A DNA stretch of 64,000 nt from Pseudomonas linyingensis (GTDB lineage Bacteria; Pseudomonadota; Gammaproteobacteria; Pseudomonadales; Pseudomonadaceae): assembly GCF_900109175.1 (NCBI RefSeq), contig NZ_FNZE01000012.1, positions 62,001 through 126,000 of the forward strand. Reading direction: 5' to 3'. The position numbers and the translations under genes were made by a program. Of the stretch, positions 52,252 through 63,683 are shown piece by piece. Each line of letters starts with the position of its first letter. Within the stretch, counting starts at the first letter, position 1. The notes beneath the pieces are model-generated. The model was not told where the DNA came from. It ran no database searches and saw only the letters and a list, made by a program, of their open reading frames with translations.

Positions 52252-53151
52252 ATGAGCCAGTCCCGCGACCTCCCGCCGCTGAATGCCCTGCGCGCCTTCG
52301 AGGCCACCGCGCGCCTCGGCAGCGTCAGCCGCGCGGCCGAGGAACTGCACGTCACCCACGGTGCGGTGAGCCGCCAGCTGCGCGCGCTGGAGGAACACCT
52401 CGGCGTGGTCCTGCTGGTCAAGGACGGACGCGGCGTGAAACTCACCGATGCAGGTTTACGCCTGAGCGGCGTGGCCGGCGATGCCTTCGCCGCGCTGCGC
52501 GAGGTGTGCTTTGAGCTGCGCGAAGGCCGCGAGCAGGCGCCGTTCGTGCTCGGCTGTCCGGGCAGCCTGCTGGCGCGCTGGTTCATCCCGCGCCTCGACC
52601 GCCTGCAGCGCGACCTGCCGCAGCTGCGCCTGCAGCTCTCTGCCAGCGAGGGCGAGCTGGACCCGCGCCGGCCGGGGCTGGACGCCACCCTGTGGTTCGC
52701 CGCGCCGCCGTGGCCGGCGGACATGCAGGTGTTCGAGCTGGCCGAGGAGCGCATCGGCCCGGTGCTGTCCGCCCGCCATGCGCGCTACGCGGCGTTGCGC
52801 GCGGCGCCGGCGAGCGCGCTGCTCGGCGAGCCGCTGCTGCATACTGCCTCGCGCCCGCAGGCCTGGCCGCAGTGGGCGCAGGCGCAGAATCTGGACCCGG
52901 CCGGGCTGGTCCTCGGCCAGGGTTTCGAGCATCTCTACTACCTGCTGGAGGCGGCGGTGGCCGGCCTCGGCGTGGCCATCGCGCCGCAGCTGCTGGTCGC
53001 CGACGACCTGGCCGCCGGGCGTCTGGAGGCGCCCTGGGGCTTCGTCGAAACCCCGGCGCGCCTCGCCTTGTGGGTGCCGGCGCGCGGCGCCGACCGGCGT
53101 GCGGTGGAGTTGGCCGACTGGCTGCGGGCGGAGCTGGCGCCGAACCCGTAG
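52252..53151 (+). CDS. trpI: TrpI, LysR-family activator of trpBA
   Basis: The 299-residue protein has the helix-turn-helix [44 protein letters not shown] typical of TrpI, and a ligand-binding domain with [34 protein letters not shown]. Its divergence from trpBA and the TrpI-type site make the assignment firm. The start is ATG 52252; the in-frame extension to 52195 is unlikely. The TAG stop lies inside the left arm of a 22-bp palindrome shared with the facing lipoprotein gene. Confidence 0.93.
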   Translation: MSQSRDLPPLNALRAFEATARLGSVSRAAEELHVTHGAVSRQLRALEEHLGVVLLVKDGRGVKLTDAGLRLSGVAGDAFAALREVCFELREGREQAPFVLGCPGSLLARWFIPRLDRLQRDLPQLRLQLSASEGELDPRRPGLDATLWFAAPPWPADMQVFELAEERIGPVLSARHARYAALRAAPASALLGEPLLHTASRPQAWPQWAQAQNLDPAGLVLGQGFEHLYYLLEAAVAGLGVAIAPQLLVADDLAAGRLEAPWGFVETPARLALWVPARGADRRAVELADWLRAELAPNP

Positions 53152-53204
53152 GGGCGAATTCATTCGCCAGAATGCCGCGTAATGGCGAATGAATTCGCCC
53201 CTAC
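53148..53204. repeat. Perfect 22-bp inverted repeat shared by two gene ends
   Basis: Bases 53148-53169 (starting GTAGGGGCGAATTCATTC) are perfectly complementary to 53183-53204 around a 13-base loop. The trpI stop codon (53149-53151) lies in the left arm and the lipoprotein stop codon (53201-53203, minus strand) in the right arm. It should act as a bidirectional terminator. The arm resembles a GTAGGGGCGAATT repeat I recall as common in related genomes. Confidence 0.82.
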
Positions 53205-53614
53205 TGGTGAATGCAGTGCCACTCTTGGCCGTCGGCCAGGCGCTTGCCGCTGGCGTCGCTGAGCCAGGATTCGGTCTGCTGCAGCTGGTGGCGTGCCTCG
53301 AGGCGGTAGCGCTGGCCGGCGACGAAGCCGTCGTAGTCGAAACGCAGGTAGCAGAGCATCTGCAGCGGGTCGCGGGCGAACAGCGAGCCGACGTAGAGCT
53401 CGAAGCGGTAGCTGGCTTGCAGGCGGTGGGCGCCGGGGCTGACCTGGAAGTAGCGGCCGTCGGCGAGGGTATTGCCGTCCAGGCTGTCGGCCATCAGCAG
53501 TTCGCCGGGCTCGGTGCGCAGCTCGATCCACGCCTGCTGCGGGTCGGGTGAGGGCAGGGGACTGGCACAGGCGCCGAGCAGCGCCAGGGCGGCAAGCAGG
53601 GTCAGGGAGCGCAT
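53201..53614 (-). CDS. Small lipoprotein, paralogue of the one at 55.1 kb
   Basis: The 137-residue protein has a lipoprotein signal (MRSLTLLAALALLGACASPL, Cys at about 17) and a mature domain of unnamed type with DPQQAWIELRTEPGELLMAD, GRYFQVSPGAHRLQASYRFELY and RFDYDGFVAGQRYRLEARHQ. The DPQQAWI, YFQVSPG-H and DYDGF-AGQRY elements recur in the 140-residue lipoprotein at 55094-55516, so they are paralogues. I start at ATG 53614; a longer frame lacks a signal sequence. Function is unknown. Confidence 0.82.
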   Translation of the reverse strand: MRSLTLLAALALLGACASPLPSPDPQQAWIELRTEPGELLMADSLDGNTLADGRYFQVSPGAHRLQASYRFELYVGSLFARDPLQMLCYLRFDYDGFVAGQRYRLEARHQLQQTESWLSDASGKRLADGQEWHCIHQ

Positions 53615-53723
53615 GGCGGGCTCTGCCGTGGTGACTGAGTGTTCAGCATAGCGCCGCAGCGCGGCTGGCGGCAGCTGGGACGATCGGTTAGCGTGCCGGC
53701 AAACGACCTTCGCCTGGACCCCC

Positions 53724-54761
53724 ATGTCGATGCTGCGCCTGCTTCCCCTGCTCGTCCTCCTCAGCGGCTGCTCCAGCCTCGGCTACTACGCGCAGCTGGC
53801 CGGCGGTCAGTGGCAATTGCTGCAGGCACGCCAGCCGGTGGACGAGCTGCTCGCCGATCCCGCCCAGCCGGCCGAGCTGCGCCAGCGCCTGCAGCGCGCC
53901 CAGCAAGCCCGCGACTTCGCCAGCAATCGGCTGGCCCTGCCGGACAACCGCAGCTATCGGCTGTACGCCGATCTCCAGCGCCCCTACGTGGTGTGGAACC
54001 TGTTCGCCAGCGCCGAGTTCTCCCTGGAGCCTTTGACCCACTGCTTCCCGATTGCCGGCTGCGTGGCCTATCGCGGCTACTTCGACGAGCAGCGCGCCCG
54101 CGGCGCCGCCGCGCTGCTGCGGGTCCAGGGGCTGGACACCGAGGTGGCCGGGGTCGCGGCCTATTCCACCCTCGGCTGGTTCGACGACCCGCTGCTGGGC
54201 GGCATGCTCGCCTGGAACGACCAGCGGTTGGCGGGGCTGATCTTCCACGAGCTGGCCCACCAGCGCCTGTACCTGCCCGGCGACACCGCGTTCAACGAAT
54301 CCTTCGCCCGCTTCGTCGAGGAGGAGGGCCTGCGCCAGTGGCGCCGCGCGCGCAATCTGCCGCCACCGGCTGCGCACCTGGCGCGCCAGCGCGAGCAGTT
54401 CGTCGAGCTGGTGCTGGCCAGCCGCGCGCGCCTGGCAAAGCTCTACGCCCAGCCGCTCGCCACGGAGCACCTGCGTGAGGCCAAGCAGGCCGAGTTCCAG
54501 CGCCTGCGCCACGACTATGTGGCCCTGCGCGACGGTCCCTGGCAGGGCGACGGGCGCTTCGACGACTGGTTCGCCCGTCCGCTGAACAACGCCCGTCTGC
54601 TGCCGTTCGGTCTCTACGAGCAGTGGGTACCGGCCTTCGCCGCGCTGTTTCGCGAGAGTGGCGGCGACTGGCGGCGCTTCTACGCCCGGGTCGGCGAGCT
54701 GGCCCGTCTGCCGGAAGAGGAGCGCCGGCGCAGGTTGGCCTTCCTGCAGCCAGCCGACTGA
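53724..54761 (+). CDS. Predicted zinc aminopeptidase lipoprotein (Aminopep family)
   Basis: The 345-residue protein is a predicted extracytoplasmic aminopeptidase. It has a lipobox (VLLSGCSSLGYY, Cys at 16) and an HELAH zinc motif (His175/Glu176/His179) followed by the third-ligand region NESFARFVEEEGLRQW. The LYADLQRPYVVWNLFASAEFSL stretch is family-typical. It matches the PF10023-type aminopeptidases, annotated from sequence rather than activity. The start is ATG 53724 or the in-frame ATG 53730. It is divergent from the lipoprotein at 53.2 kb. Confidence 0.87.
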   Translation: MSMLRLLPLLVLLSGCSSLGYYAQLAGGQWQLLQARQPVDELLADPAQPAELRQRLQRAQQARDFASNRLALPDNRSYRLYADLQRPYVVWNLFASAEFSLEPLTHCFPIAGCVAYRGYFDEQRARGAAALLRVQGLDTEVAGVAAYSTLGWFDDPLLGGMLAWNDQRLAGLIFHELAHQRLYLPGDTAFNESFARFVEEEGLRQWRRARNLPPPAAHLARQREQFVELVLASRARLAKLYAQPLATEHLREAKQAEFQRLRHDYVALRDGPWQGDGRFDDWFARPLNNARLLPFGLYEQWVPAFAALFRESGGDWRRFYARVGELARLPEEERRRRLAFLQPAD

Positions 54762-54824
54762 TTTGCCGGCTCGCCCAGGCTTGACTAGCGTTCAGGAGAC
54801 CCCCTGCGCAAAGGAGCGCCCGTC

Positions 54825-55040
54825 ATGTCGGATAACCACGTCTACAAGAAGATCGAGCTGGTCGGTTCGTCGCGCGTCAGCATCGAGGACGCGATCAACA
54901 ACGCCCTGGCCGAAGCGGCGAAGACCGTGCACAACATGGACTGGTTCGAGGTGGTGGAGACCCGCGGACATATCACCAACGGCAAGGTCGGCCACTGGCA
55001 GGTGAGCGTCAAGATCGGCTTCCGCATCGTCGGCAGCTGA
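54825..55040 (+). CDS. Dodecin (flavin-binding protein)
   Basis: The 71-residue protein matches dodecins, which assemble into hollow dodecamers storing riboflavin or FMN. It reads [20 protein letters not shown], then [26 protein letters not shown], where the conserved Trp stacks on flavin, and ends [21 protein letters not shown] lies nine bases before the ATG. It follows the aminopeptidase gene by 63 bases on the same strand but is probably transcribed alone. Confidence 0.95.
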   Translation: MSDNHVYKKIELVGSSRVSIEDAINNALAEAAKTVHNMDWFEVVETRGHITNGKVGHWQVSVKIGFRIVGS

Positions 55041-55093
55041 GTCGGCGTGGCGGGGGCGCGGTCAACCGCTCCCGCCGCTTCCCGGATCCCGCG

Positions 55094-55516
55094 CTAGATC
55101 CCGCAACGCACCAGCCGGCCACGGGCCACCACCTGGCCGCTGCTGTCGCGCAGCCGGGCCATGGCGCGAAAGCCGTACGGGCGGGCTTCCAGCTGGTAGC
55201 GCTGGCCGGCGCTGAAGCCGTCGTAGTCCACCTGCACAATGCAGGTGCGCCAGACTTCCGCGTCGGCGCGGCCGAGGTTGCTGCTCGACACCTCGAAGCC
55301 GACTCGGGTCTGCAGGCTGTGTTCGCCCGGGCTGACCTGGAAATAGCGGTGGTCGGGCCAACGCTGGTCGTTCAGGCGGTCGGCGCCGACCTGGCTGCCC
55401 GCTGGGCCGCGCAGGTCGATCCATGCCTGTTGCGGGTCGTGTGGCGGCAGGCGGTTGGCACAGGCGCCGAGCAGGAGGAGGGACAGGAGTGGCAGGAAGA
55501 GCAATGGACGGCGCAT
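55094..55516 (-). CDS. Small lipoprotein, paralogue of the one at 53.2 kb
   Basis: The 140-residue protein has a lipoprotein signal (LLLLGACANRLPP, Cys near 20), then DPQQAWIDLRGPAGSQVGAD, HRYFQVSPGEHSLQTRVGFEV, VQVDYDGFSAGQRYQLEARPYG and a Cys near the C-terminus. It aligns along its whole mature length with the lipoprotein at 53201-53614. GGAG lies six bases before ATG 55516. Both copies frame the aminopeptidase and dodecin genes, suggesting local duplication. The function is unknown. Confidence 0.82.
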   Translation of the reverse strand: MRRPLLFLPLLSLLLLGACANRLPPHDPQQAWIDLRGPAGSQVGADRLNDQRWPDHRYFQVSPGEHSLQTRVGFEVSSSNLGRADAEVWRTCIVQVDYDGFSAGQRYQLEARPYGFRAMARLRDSSGQVVARGRLVRCGI

Positions 55517-55703
55517 GACGTTCTCCGGCAAGTGCGCAGGACCTGTAAAGGACCATAGCGCATAGTCGGCGGGGCTGCGGCGAGCGGCGACTGCCGGGCC
55601 GACGGGGGGCGTTTTTTTTGCCGGAAAGAGCCCGCCGGCCGTGCTCTCGCGATAGGGTGGAGGCGTCTATTTTCCTCCCCCACCGCACGAGTCCACGCCG
55701 GTC

Positions 55704-56612
55704 ATGCAACAGCTGTTGAACGAGATTCTCGACGAGGTCCGCCCGCTGCTTGGGCAGGGCAAGGTAGCCGACTACATTCCGGCGCTGGCCAGCGTGCCGG
55801 CCAACCAGCTGGGCATCGCCGTGTACGGCGTGGACGGGCAGCTGTACAGCGCCGGCGATGCCGATACGGCGTTTTCCATCCAGAGCATTTCCAAGGTGTT
55901 CGCCCTGGTCCAGGCCATCCAGCATTCCGGCGAGGCGATCTGGCAGCGCCTCGGTCACGAGCCGTCCGGGCAGCCGTTCAACTCGCTGGTGCAGCTGGAG
56001 CTGGAGCGCGGCAAGCCGCGCAACCCGTTCATCAACGCCGGCGCGCTGGTGATCAGCGACCTCAACCAGTCGCGCTTCGCCGCGCCGGCGCTGTCGATGC
56101 GCGACTTCGTCCGTCGCCTGTCCGGCAACCCGCAGCTCCTCTCCGACGCCAAGGTGGCCGACTCCGAATACCAGCACCGGGCGCGCAACGCGGCCATGGC
56201 CTACCTGATGCAGTCGTTCGGCAACTTCGACAACGAGGTGGAGGCCGTGCTGCGCAGCTACTTCCACAACTGCGCGCTGGCGATGAGCTGCGTGGACCTG
56301 GCCCGCGCCTGCGCCTTCCTCGCCAACCAGGGCGTCTGCCCGCACGGCGGCGAGCAGGTGCTGACGGCGCAGCAGACCCGCCAGGTCAACGCGGTGATGG
56401 CCACCAGCGGGCTGTACGACGAGGCCGGCAGCTTCGCCTACCGGGTCGGCCTGCCGGGCAAGAGTGGCGTCGGCGGCGGGCTGGTGGCGGTGGTGCCGGG
56501 GCGCTTCGTGGTCTGCGTGTGGTCGCCGGAGCTGAACGCCTCGGGCAACTCGCTGGCCGGCATGGCGGCGCTGGAGAAGCTCAGCGAGCGGATCGGCTGG
56601 TCGGTGTTCTGA
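55704..56612 (+). CDS. glsA: Glutaminase
   Basis: The 302-residue enzyme hydrolyses L-glutamine to glutamate and ammonia. It is of the serine-dependent beta-lactamase fold, with the catalytic Ser61-x-x-Lys64 in [16 protein letters not shown], and has [45 protein letters not shown] and [19 protein letters not shown] (oxyanion region). Length agrees with the 300-310 family norm. It is convergent with the asparaginase gene, 43 bases from stop to stop, so the two amide-hydrolysing enzymes are neighbours. Confidence 0.96.
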   Translation: MQQLLNEILDEVRPLLGQGKVADYIPALASVPANQLGIAVYGVDGQLYSAGDADTAFSIQSISKVFALVQAIQHSGEAIWQRLGHEPSGQPFNSLVQLELERGKPRNPFINAGALVISDLNQSRFAAPALSMRDFVRRLSGNPQLLSDAKVADSEYQHRARNAAMAYLMQSFGNFDNEVEAVLRSYFHNCALAMSCVDLARACAFLANQGVCPHGGEQVLTAQQTRQVNAVMATSGLYDEAGSFAYRVGLPGKSGVGGGLVAVVPGRFVVCVWSPELNASGNSLAGMAALEKLSERIGWSVF

Positions 56613-56655
56613 ATGGAGAGAGGGGCGGCGGTCGCGCCGCCCTCATCGCGGGGGA

Positions 56656-57648
56656 TCAGTCGCGCAGCTCGCCGCACAGGTCCAGGGCGAACCAGTGTTC
56701 CACCTCGGCAGGCGCCAGGCCGGCGCCGAGCAGGGCGAACAGCTTGGCCAGCGCCGCCTCGCGGGTCATGCCGCCGCCGCTGACCAGGCCGGTGGCGGCC
56801 AGGCGGCTGCCGGCGGCGTAGACGCCGAACTCGACGTGGCCCTCGGCGCACTGGCTGATCGCCGCCAGCACCACGCCGCGCGCGTGCGCCTCGCGCAGCG
56901 CGGCGAGCAGCGCCTCGTCGTCGGACGGGCCGGTGCCGCTGCCGTAGCACTCCAGCAGCAGGGCCTGCACGCCGCTGGCCAGCAGCGCCTGCACGTGGGC
57001 GGCCTGCAGGCCGGGGAACAGCGGCAGGGCGGCGACATTCGCCGGCTGGCGGGGCTGGCGCCAGGTGAGGGTGGCCGGCAGCTCGGCCGCCGCCTGGCCG
57101 TGGCGCGGGCGGGCGACTTCGGCGAAGGCGTCGAAGTCCTCGCTGCGCAGCTTGCTGGTGCGTGCGCCGTGCAGCAGATGGCCGGCGAAGTACAGGTGCA
57201 CGCCGGGGGTGACGCCGCGCGCCAGTTCGGCGAGGGCGCCGAACAGGTTGGGCCAGGCATCGCTGCCGGGCACGCCGGCCGGCTGCATGGAGCCGGTCAG
57301 CAGCACCGGCACGCCGAGGCCGAGCAGCAAAAAGGACAGCGCTGCAGCGCTGTAGGCCAGGGTGTCGGTGCCGTGCAGCAGCAGCACGGCGTCGCAGCCG
57401 TCCTCCTCGACCGCGGCGACGATGGCATCGCGCATCGCCAGCCAGTGGCTCTGGGTCATGTTGGCGCTGTCGATCGGCGGCGCGAGTTCGCGGAACACCC
57501 AGTCCGGCGCCGGACGCTCGGGATGGGCTGCCTGCTCGGCACGCAGGCGCGCCTCGAAGCCGGCGGCCGGCACCAGGCCGTCCGCGCTCATCTGCATGCC
57601 GATGGTGCCGCCGGTGTAGAGCACCAGCAGCTTGTGGGGGGCGTTCAT
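56656..57648 (-). CDS. ansA: Type I L-asparaginase
   Basis: The 330-residue enzyme hydrolyses asparagine to aspartate and ammonia. It has the two catalytic Thr motifs YTGGTIGMQM (residue about 12) and LLHGTDTLAYSAAALS (about residue 95). No signal peptide is present, so it is cytosolic type I. VLLTGSMQPAGVPGSDAWPN and the C-terminal GLVSGGGMTREAALAKL are also conserved. I use ATG 57648 (MNAPHKLLVL) with GGAG eight bases upstream. Aspartate formed here could be used by AspA encoded 4 kb away. Confidence 0.95.
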   Translation of the reverse strand: MNAPHKLLVLYTGGTIGMQMSADGLVPAAGFEARLRAEQAAHPERPAPDWVFRELAPPIDSANMTQSHWLAMRDAIVAAVEEDGCDAVLLLHGTDTLAYSAAALSFLLLGLGVPVLLTGSMQPAGVPGSDAWPNLFGALAELARGVTPGVHLYFAGHLLHGARTSKLRSEDFDAFAEVARPRHGQAAAELPATLTWRQPRQPANVAALPLFPGLQAAHVQALLASGVQALLLECYGSGTGPSDDEALLAALREAHARGVVLAAISQCAEGHVEFGVYAAGSRLAATGLVSGGGMTREAALAKLFALLGAGLAPAEVEHWFALDLCGELRD

Positions 57649-57749
57649 GGCATCGACTCCTGGACGCGCGTCAACGGAAGGTCGGGATTGTCGCAGCATG
57701 GACGGGCCGACGGCAGCTAGCCATTAGCCGCTGCCGCCCTGCGTCGGGT

Positions 57750-58511
57750 TCACTGGCACAGCTGCGGCTCAGCGGTGCAGGCGCTCCAGCCCTCGCGGCG
57801 CAGTTCGTCGAGGGCGCGCTGCAGGCGCTGCACCACCTCGTCGGGGGTGTCCTTGTGCAGGGCCAGGTACAGCGGGTCGCTGTGGAACTTGAGCACCTCA
57901 TGCAGGCCCTCGGCGCCGACGGCGCGGGCGTGATGCTGCCAGACCGGGGACGAGGTGGCCCACAGGTCGATCTGTCCGCGCAGCAGCTTGTCGATGTTGC
58001 CCTGGTCGCTCAGCGTGTCGATGGCGTTGATCTTCTGACCTTGCAGGTGCTGGCTGACCGCGGCGTTCTTGTAGGCGCCGATGCGGTAGGCGCGGGCCTG
58101 CTCGAGGCTGCCCAGCTCGAAGCGGCGTTCGGGCGCGGCGACCAGCACGCTGTCGTACTGGGCGATCGGCCCGACCCACTTGAACAGTGCTTCGCGCTCG
58201 GGCAGGCGAGAGGTGGAGAACAGCCCGTAGCCCGGGGTTTCCAGGGCCTGGCGGTAGATGCGATCCCAGGGGAAGTGCAGGGTCAGGCTGTAGTCGAGAC
58301 CGGCGCGCACGAACATCTCGCGCACCAGTTCGGTGGACAGGCCCTGGATCTTGGCGTCGCGGGCGAAGTTGCGGCCGTTGGCGGCCATGTTGAAGGGTGG
58401 GAAGTTCTCGGTCAGCAGATTGATGCGGTAACCGGCGGGGAGTCCGGCATGGGTGGCACCGGGGCCCAGCAACAGGGCGAGCAGCAGGAGCCAGCCCAGA
58501 ATCTTCGGCAT
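57750..58511 (-). CDS. Exported solute-binding family 3 (PBPb) protein
   Basis: The 253-residue protein has a signal peptide (MPKILGWLLLLALLLGPGATHA, cleavage near 22) and a bacterial family 3 solute-binding domain with YRINLLTENFPPFNM, FVRAGLDYSLTLHFPWDRIY, IGAYKNAAVSQHLQGQ and ALHKDTPDEVVQRLQRALDEL. This group (like PA-type ArtJ-related orphans) binds amino acids or opines. No permease genes lie beside it, so it may feed a distant transporter or act as a sensor domain. GGAG precedes the ATG. Confidence 0.87.
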   Translation of the reverse strand: MPKILGWLLLLALLLGPGATHAGLPAGYRINLLTENFPPFNMAANGRNFARDAKIQGLSTELVREMFVRAGLDYSLTLHFPWDRIYRQALETPGYGLFSTSRLPEREALFKWVGPIAQYDSVLVAAPERRFELGSLEQARAYRIGAYKNAAVSQHLQGQKINAIDTLSDQGNIDKLLRGQIDLWATSSPVWQHHARAVGAEGLHEVLKFHSDPLYLALHKDTPDEVVQRLQRALDELRREGWSACTAEPQLCQ

Positions 58512-58533
58512 GGTGAGTTCTCCGCAGAGATTG

Positions 58534-58586
58534 TAAAAAGGCCCCGCTGGCCGGTAAGGCTGCCGACAACAATTTGGCCAGCGGGG
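58534..58586 (-). terminator. Terminator after the sodium/alanine symporter gene
   Basis: On the minus strand CCCCGCTGGCC is matched by GGCCAGCGGGG with a 23-base loop, followed by CCTTTTT. It lies about 40 bases after the symporter stop and before the solute-binding protein's ribosome site, so the two genes are probably separate units. Confidence 0.82.
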
Positions 58587-58627
58587 ACCCGCAAAGGACG
58601 GCCGGCAGAGGCTGCCGGCCGGATGAC

Positions 58628-60073
<1,446 letters not shown>

Positions 60074-60191
60074 GGGGGTGCCTCTCTTGTTGTTCTAGTA
60101 GGAGTGTTGCCAGGTGTTACAAGTGTCTGCCGCGCAAGCGGCAATGGTTGACCAAGTCCACCGGTCAGACAATTTCGCGGGTGACGGCGAG

Positions 60192-60209
60192 TTGGCGCTG
60201 GTTGGCGCT
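60192..60209 (+). promoter_or_regulatory. Direct repeats upstream of the XRE regulator
   Basis: TTGGCGCT occurs twice (60192-60199 and 60202-60209) with two bases between, followed by TACAAT at 60209-60214, a plausible -10 box. GTGACG and CGTCAC flank the pair. This could be an operator for autoregulation by the downstream XRE protein; the -35 box is not clear. Confidence 0.4.
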
Positions 60210-60243
60210 ACAATCGCGTCACTCGCGCCACAGGAGCAGCGCC

Positions 60244-61056
60244 ATGTCCGAGCATCTCGGTCACAACCTCAAGCTGCTCTGCAGCCACTACCGCTCGATC
60301 GCCGAGGTTTGCCGCAAGCTGGGCATCAACCGCGCCCAGTTCAACAAGTACCTCGGCGGCCAGAGCCGCCCGACTCCCTACAACCTCAAGCGCATCTGCG
60401 ACTTTTTCGGGGTCGAGGAGTACGAGCTGGGTCTGCCGGCCGAACAGTTCGCCCGCCTGATCGGCGTGCGCGCTGGCGCGACGGACCCGCAGCCGGCGAG
60501 CGATCCGCTGCTCGACCTGCTGCAGCCGCTGCGCGACCACGCCTCCAGCCTGGATCGCTACTGCGGCTACTACTTCGAATACGCCAACTGCATGTCGGTG
60601 CCCGGCTACATCCTGGTCTCGCTGGTGCACCTGCGCGCCGAGCGCGGCAGCTACCTGTTCGAGCGTCAGGAGCGCCAGGCCCCGGCCCTCGCCAGCGAAG
60701 GCGAGGAGTGGGCGCGCTGTCGCTACCTGGGCGCGGCCTTCTACCTGCAGGACCGTCTGTTCCTGATCGACTACGAGTCGCTGACCAGCAACGAGATGAG
60801 CCAGACCATCCTCATTCCCAGCTTCAAGAGTCGCATCACCCGCCTCAACGGCCTGAAGACCGGCGTCTCCAGCGGCGACCGGCGTACGCCGGCCTGCACC
60901 CGGGTGGTGTGGGACTACCTCGGCAGTGAGATCAACCGGGTCAACGCCTATCGCCAGTTGATGCTCTACCGGCCGGACGACCCGCGTATCGACGCCGACA
61001 TCCGCCAGCGCCTGGCCGGCGCGCATATCCGCGACGGCCTGTTCGAGATCGAGTAG
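60244..61056 (+). CDS. XRE-type HTH regulator with C-terminal unknown domain
   Basis: The 270-residue protein begins MSEHLGHNLKLLCSHYRSIA and has a Cro/CI-type helix-turn-helix (EVCRKLGINRAQFNKYLGGQSRPTPYNLKRICDFFG, about residues 21-57). The remainder (about 85-270) is an uncharacterised ligand or sensor domain with LLDLLQPLRDHASSLDRYCGYYFEYA and VWDYLGSEINRVNAYRQLML. I chose ATG 60244; an earlier in-frame start at 60148 adds 32 residues with no HTH role. It is divergent from the amino-acid symporter gene and may regulate it. Confidence 0.87.
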   Translation: MSEHLGHNLKLLCSHYRSIAEVCRKLGINRAQFNKYLGGQSRPTPYNLKRICDFFGVEEYELGLPAEQFARLIGVRAGATDPQPASDPLLDLLQPLRDHASSLDRYCGYYFEYANCMSVPGYILVSLVHLRAERGSYLFERQERQAPALASEGEEWARCRYLGAAFYLQDRLFLIDYESLTSNEMSQTILIPSFKSRITRLNGLKTGVSSGDRRTPACTRVVWDYLGSEINRVNAYRQLMLYRPDDPRIDADIRQRLAGAHIRDGLFEIE

Positions 61057-61129
61057 GAGAGTGTCAGACGCCGCCGGCTGGTCATGTTTGCCGACAATAA
61101 GCAGGCCGGCGGCGCCTGGAACGGGGTGT

Positions 61130-61148
61130 CCCGCCCGTGACGGGCGGG
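61130..61148. terminator. GC hairpin next to the aspA stop
   Basis: CCCGCCCGT (61130-61138) and ACGGGCGGG (61140-61148) form a perfect nine-base palindrome with one central base, six bases beyond the aspA stop on the minus strand. No T-tract follows. It could terminate aspA or the XRE gene in either direction. Confidence 0.5.
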
Positions 61149-61154
61149 GATGGG

Positions 61155-62579
<1,425 letters not shown>

Positions 62580-62676
62580 GATGCGATCAGTCTCTGGGTT
62601 AATGCGGGCAGCGCCGCGATGCCCTTAGACTAAGGGCTTGCGCGCCATGGCGGCCAATGCTGTTGCTTGCTGGGTC

Positions 62677-62691
62677 ATGCCGAATCGGCAT
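62677..62691. promoter_or_regulatory. LysR-type operator between aspA and its LysR gene
   Basis: ATGCCGA-A-TCGGCAT is a perfect 7-bp inverted repeat with T-N11-A spacing. It lies 98 bases from the aspA start and 59 bases from the LysR start. The position fits control of aspA by the LysR protein. Confidence 0.75.
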
Positions 62692-62750
62692 AATGGCGCT
62701 GTAACGACAAATTGACGCCGGGGAATCCGGCAGCGGCCGCTGGAGGCGCG

Positions 62751-63683
62751 ATGAACCTGGAAACCAAATGGCTGGAGGACTTCGTCGCCCTGGCCGCGAC
62801 CCGCAGCTTCTCGCGGGCGGCCGAGCAGCGCTGCGTGACCCAGCCGGCGTTCAGCCGGCGGATCAAGACCCTGGAAGAGGCGCTGGGGCTGACCCTGGTC
62901 AACCGCGCGCGCACCCCGGTGGAGCTGACCGAGGCCGGCCAGCTGTTCCTGATCACCGCGCGCAGCCTGGTCGAGCAGCTCGGCGAGGTGGTGCGCCACC
63001 TGCACAACCTCGAAGGCCAGCAGGGCGAGGTGCTCCAGTTCGCCGCCGCCCATTCGCTGACCCTCGGCTTCTTCCCGGCGTGGATCGCCGGCCTGCGCCG
63101 CGCCGGCCTGGCGATCAGCAGCCGGCTGGTGGCGACCAACGTCGGCGATGCGGTGCACGCCCTGCGCGACGGCGCCTGCGACCTGGTGCTCGCCTACTAC
63201 GATCCGGAGGCCGCCCTGCGCATGGACCCGGAGCTGTTCCCCTCGCTGCACCTGGGGACCACGGCGATGCTGCCGGTGTGCGCGGTGGACGACGCCGGCC
63301 AGCCGCTGTTCGATCTCGAAAGCGGGCAGAACGTGCCGCTGCTGGCCTACAGCGCCGGCGCCTTCCTCGGCCGCTCGGTCAACCTGCTGCTGCGCCAGCG
63401 CGGCCTGCGCTCGACCACCGTGTACGAGACGGCGATGGCCGACAGCCTGAAAAGCATGGCCCTGCAGGGCCTCGGCGTGGCTTGGGTGCCGCGGCTGTCG
63501 GTGACCGCCGAACTGGCGCGCGGCGAGCTGGTGGTGTGCGGCGGCGAGCACTGGCAGGTGCCGCTGGAAATCCGCCTGCACCGCTGCGCCCTGCGCCACA
63601 AGCCGGCGGTAAGGCGGTTGTGGAAGGCGCTGGAGGAGGGCAAGACGGAGGAGCCTGGCGGGGCGATGCCGGGTGGCCGATAG
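62751..63683 (+). CDS. LysR-family regulator divergent from aspA
   Basis: The 310-residue protein has the helix-turn-helix MNLETKWLEDFVALAATRSFSRAAEQRCVTQPAFSRRIKTLE and a substrate-binding domain (residues about 95-290) with AYYDPEAALRMDPELFPSLHLG and LQGLGVAWVPRLSVTAELARG. The start is ATG 62751 with GGAGG five bases upstream. Its position and the dyad make it the probable regulator of aspA. The effector is not known; aspartate or fumarate would be logical guesses. Confidence 0.9.
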   Translation: MNLETKWLEDFVALAATRSFSRAAEQRCVTQPAFSRRIKTLEEALGLTLVNRARTPVELTEAGQLFLITARSLVEQLGEVVRHLHNLEGQQGEVLQFAAAHSLTLGFFPAWIAGLRRAGLAISSRLVATNVGDAVHALRDGACDLVLAYYDPEAALRMDPELFPSLHLGTTAMLPVCAVDDAGQPLFDLESGQNVPLLAYSAGAFLGRSVNLLLRQRGLRSTTVYETAMADSLKSMALQGLGVAWVPRLSVTAELARGELVVCGGEHWQVPLEIRLHRCALRHKPAVRRLWKALEEGKTEEPGGAMPGGR

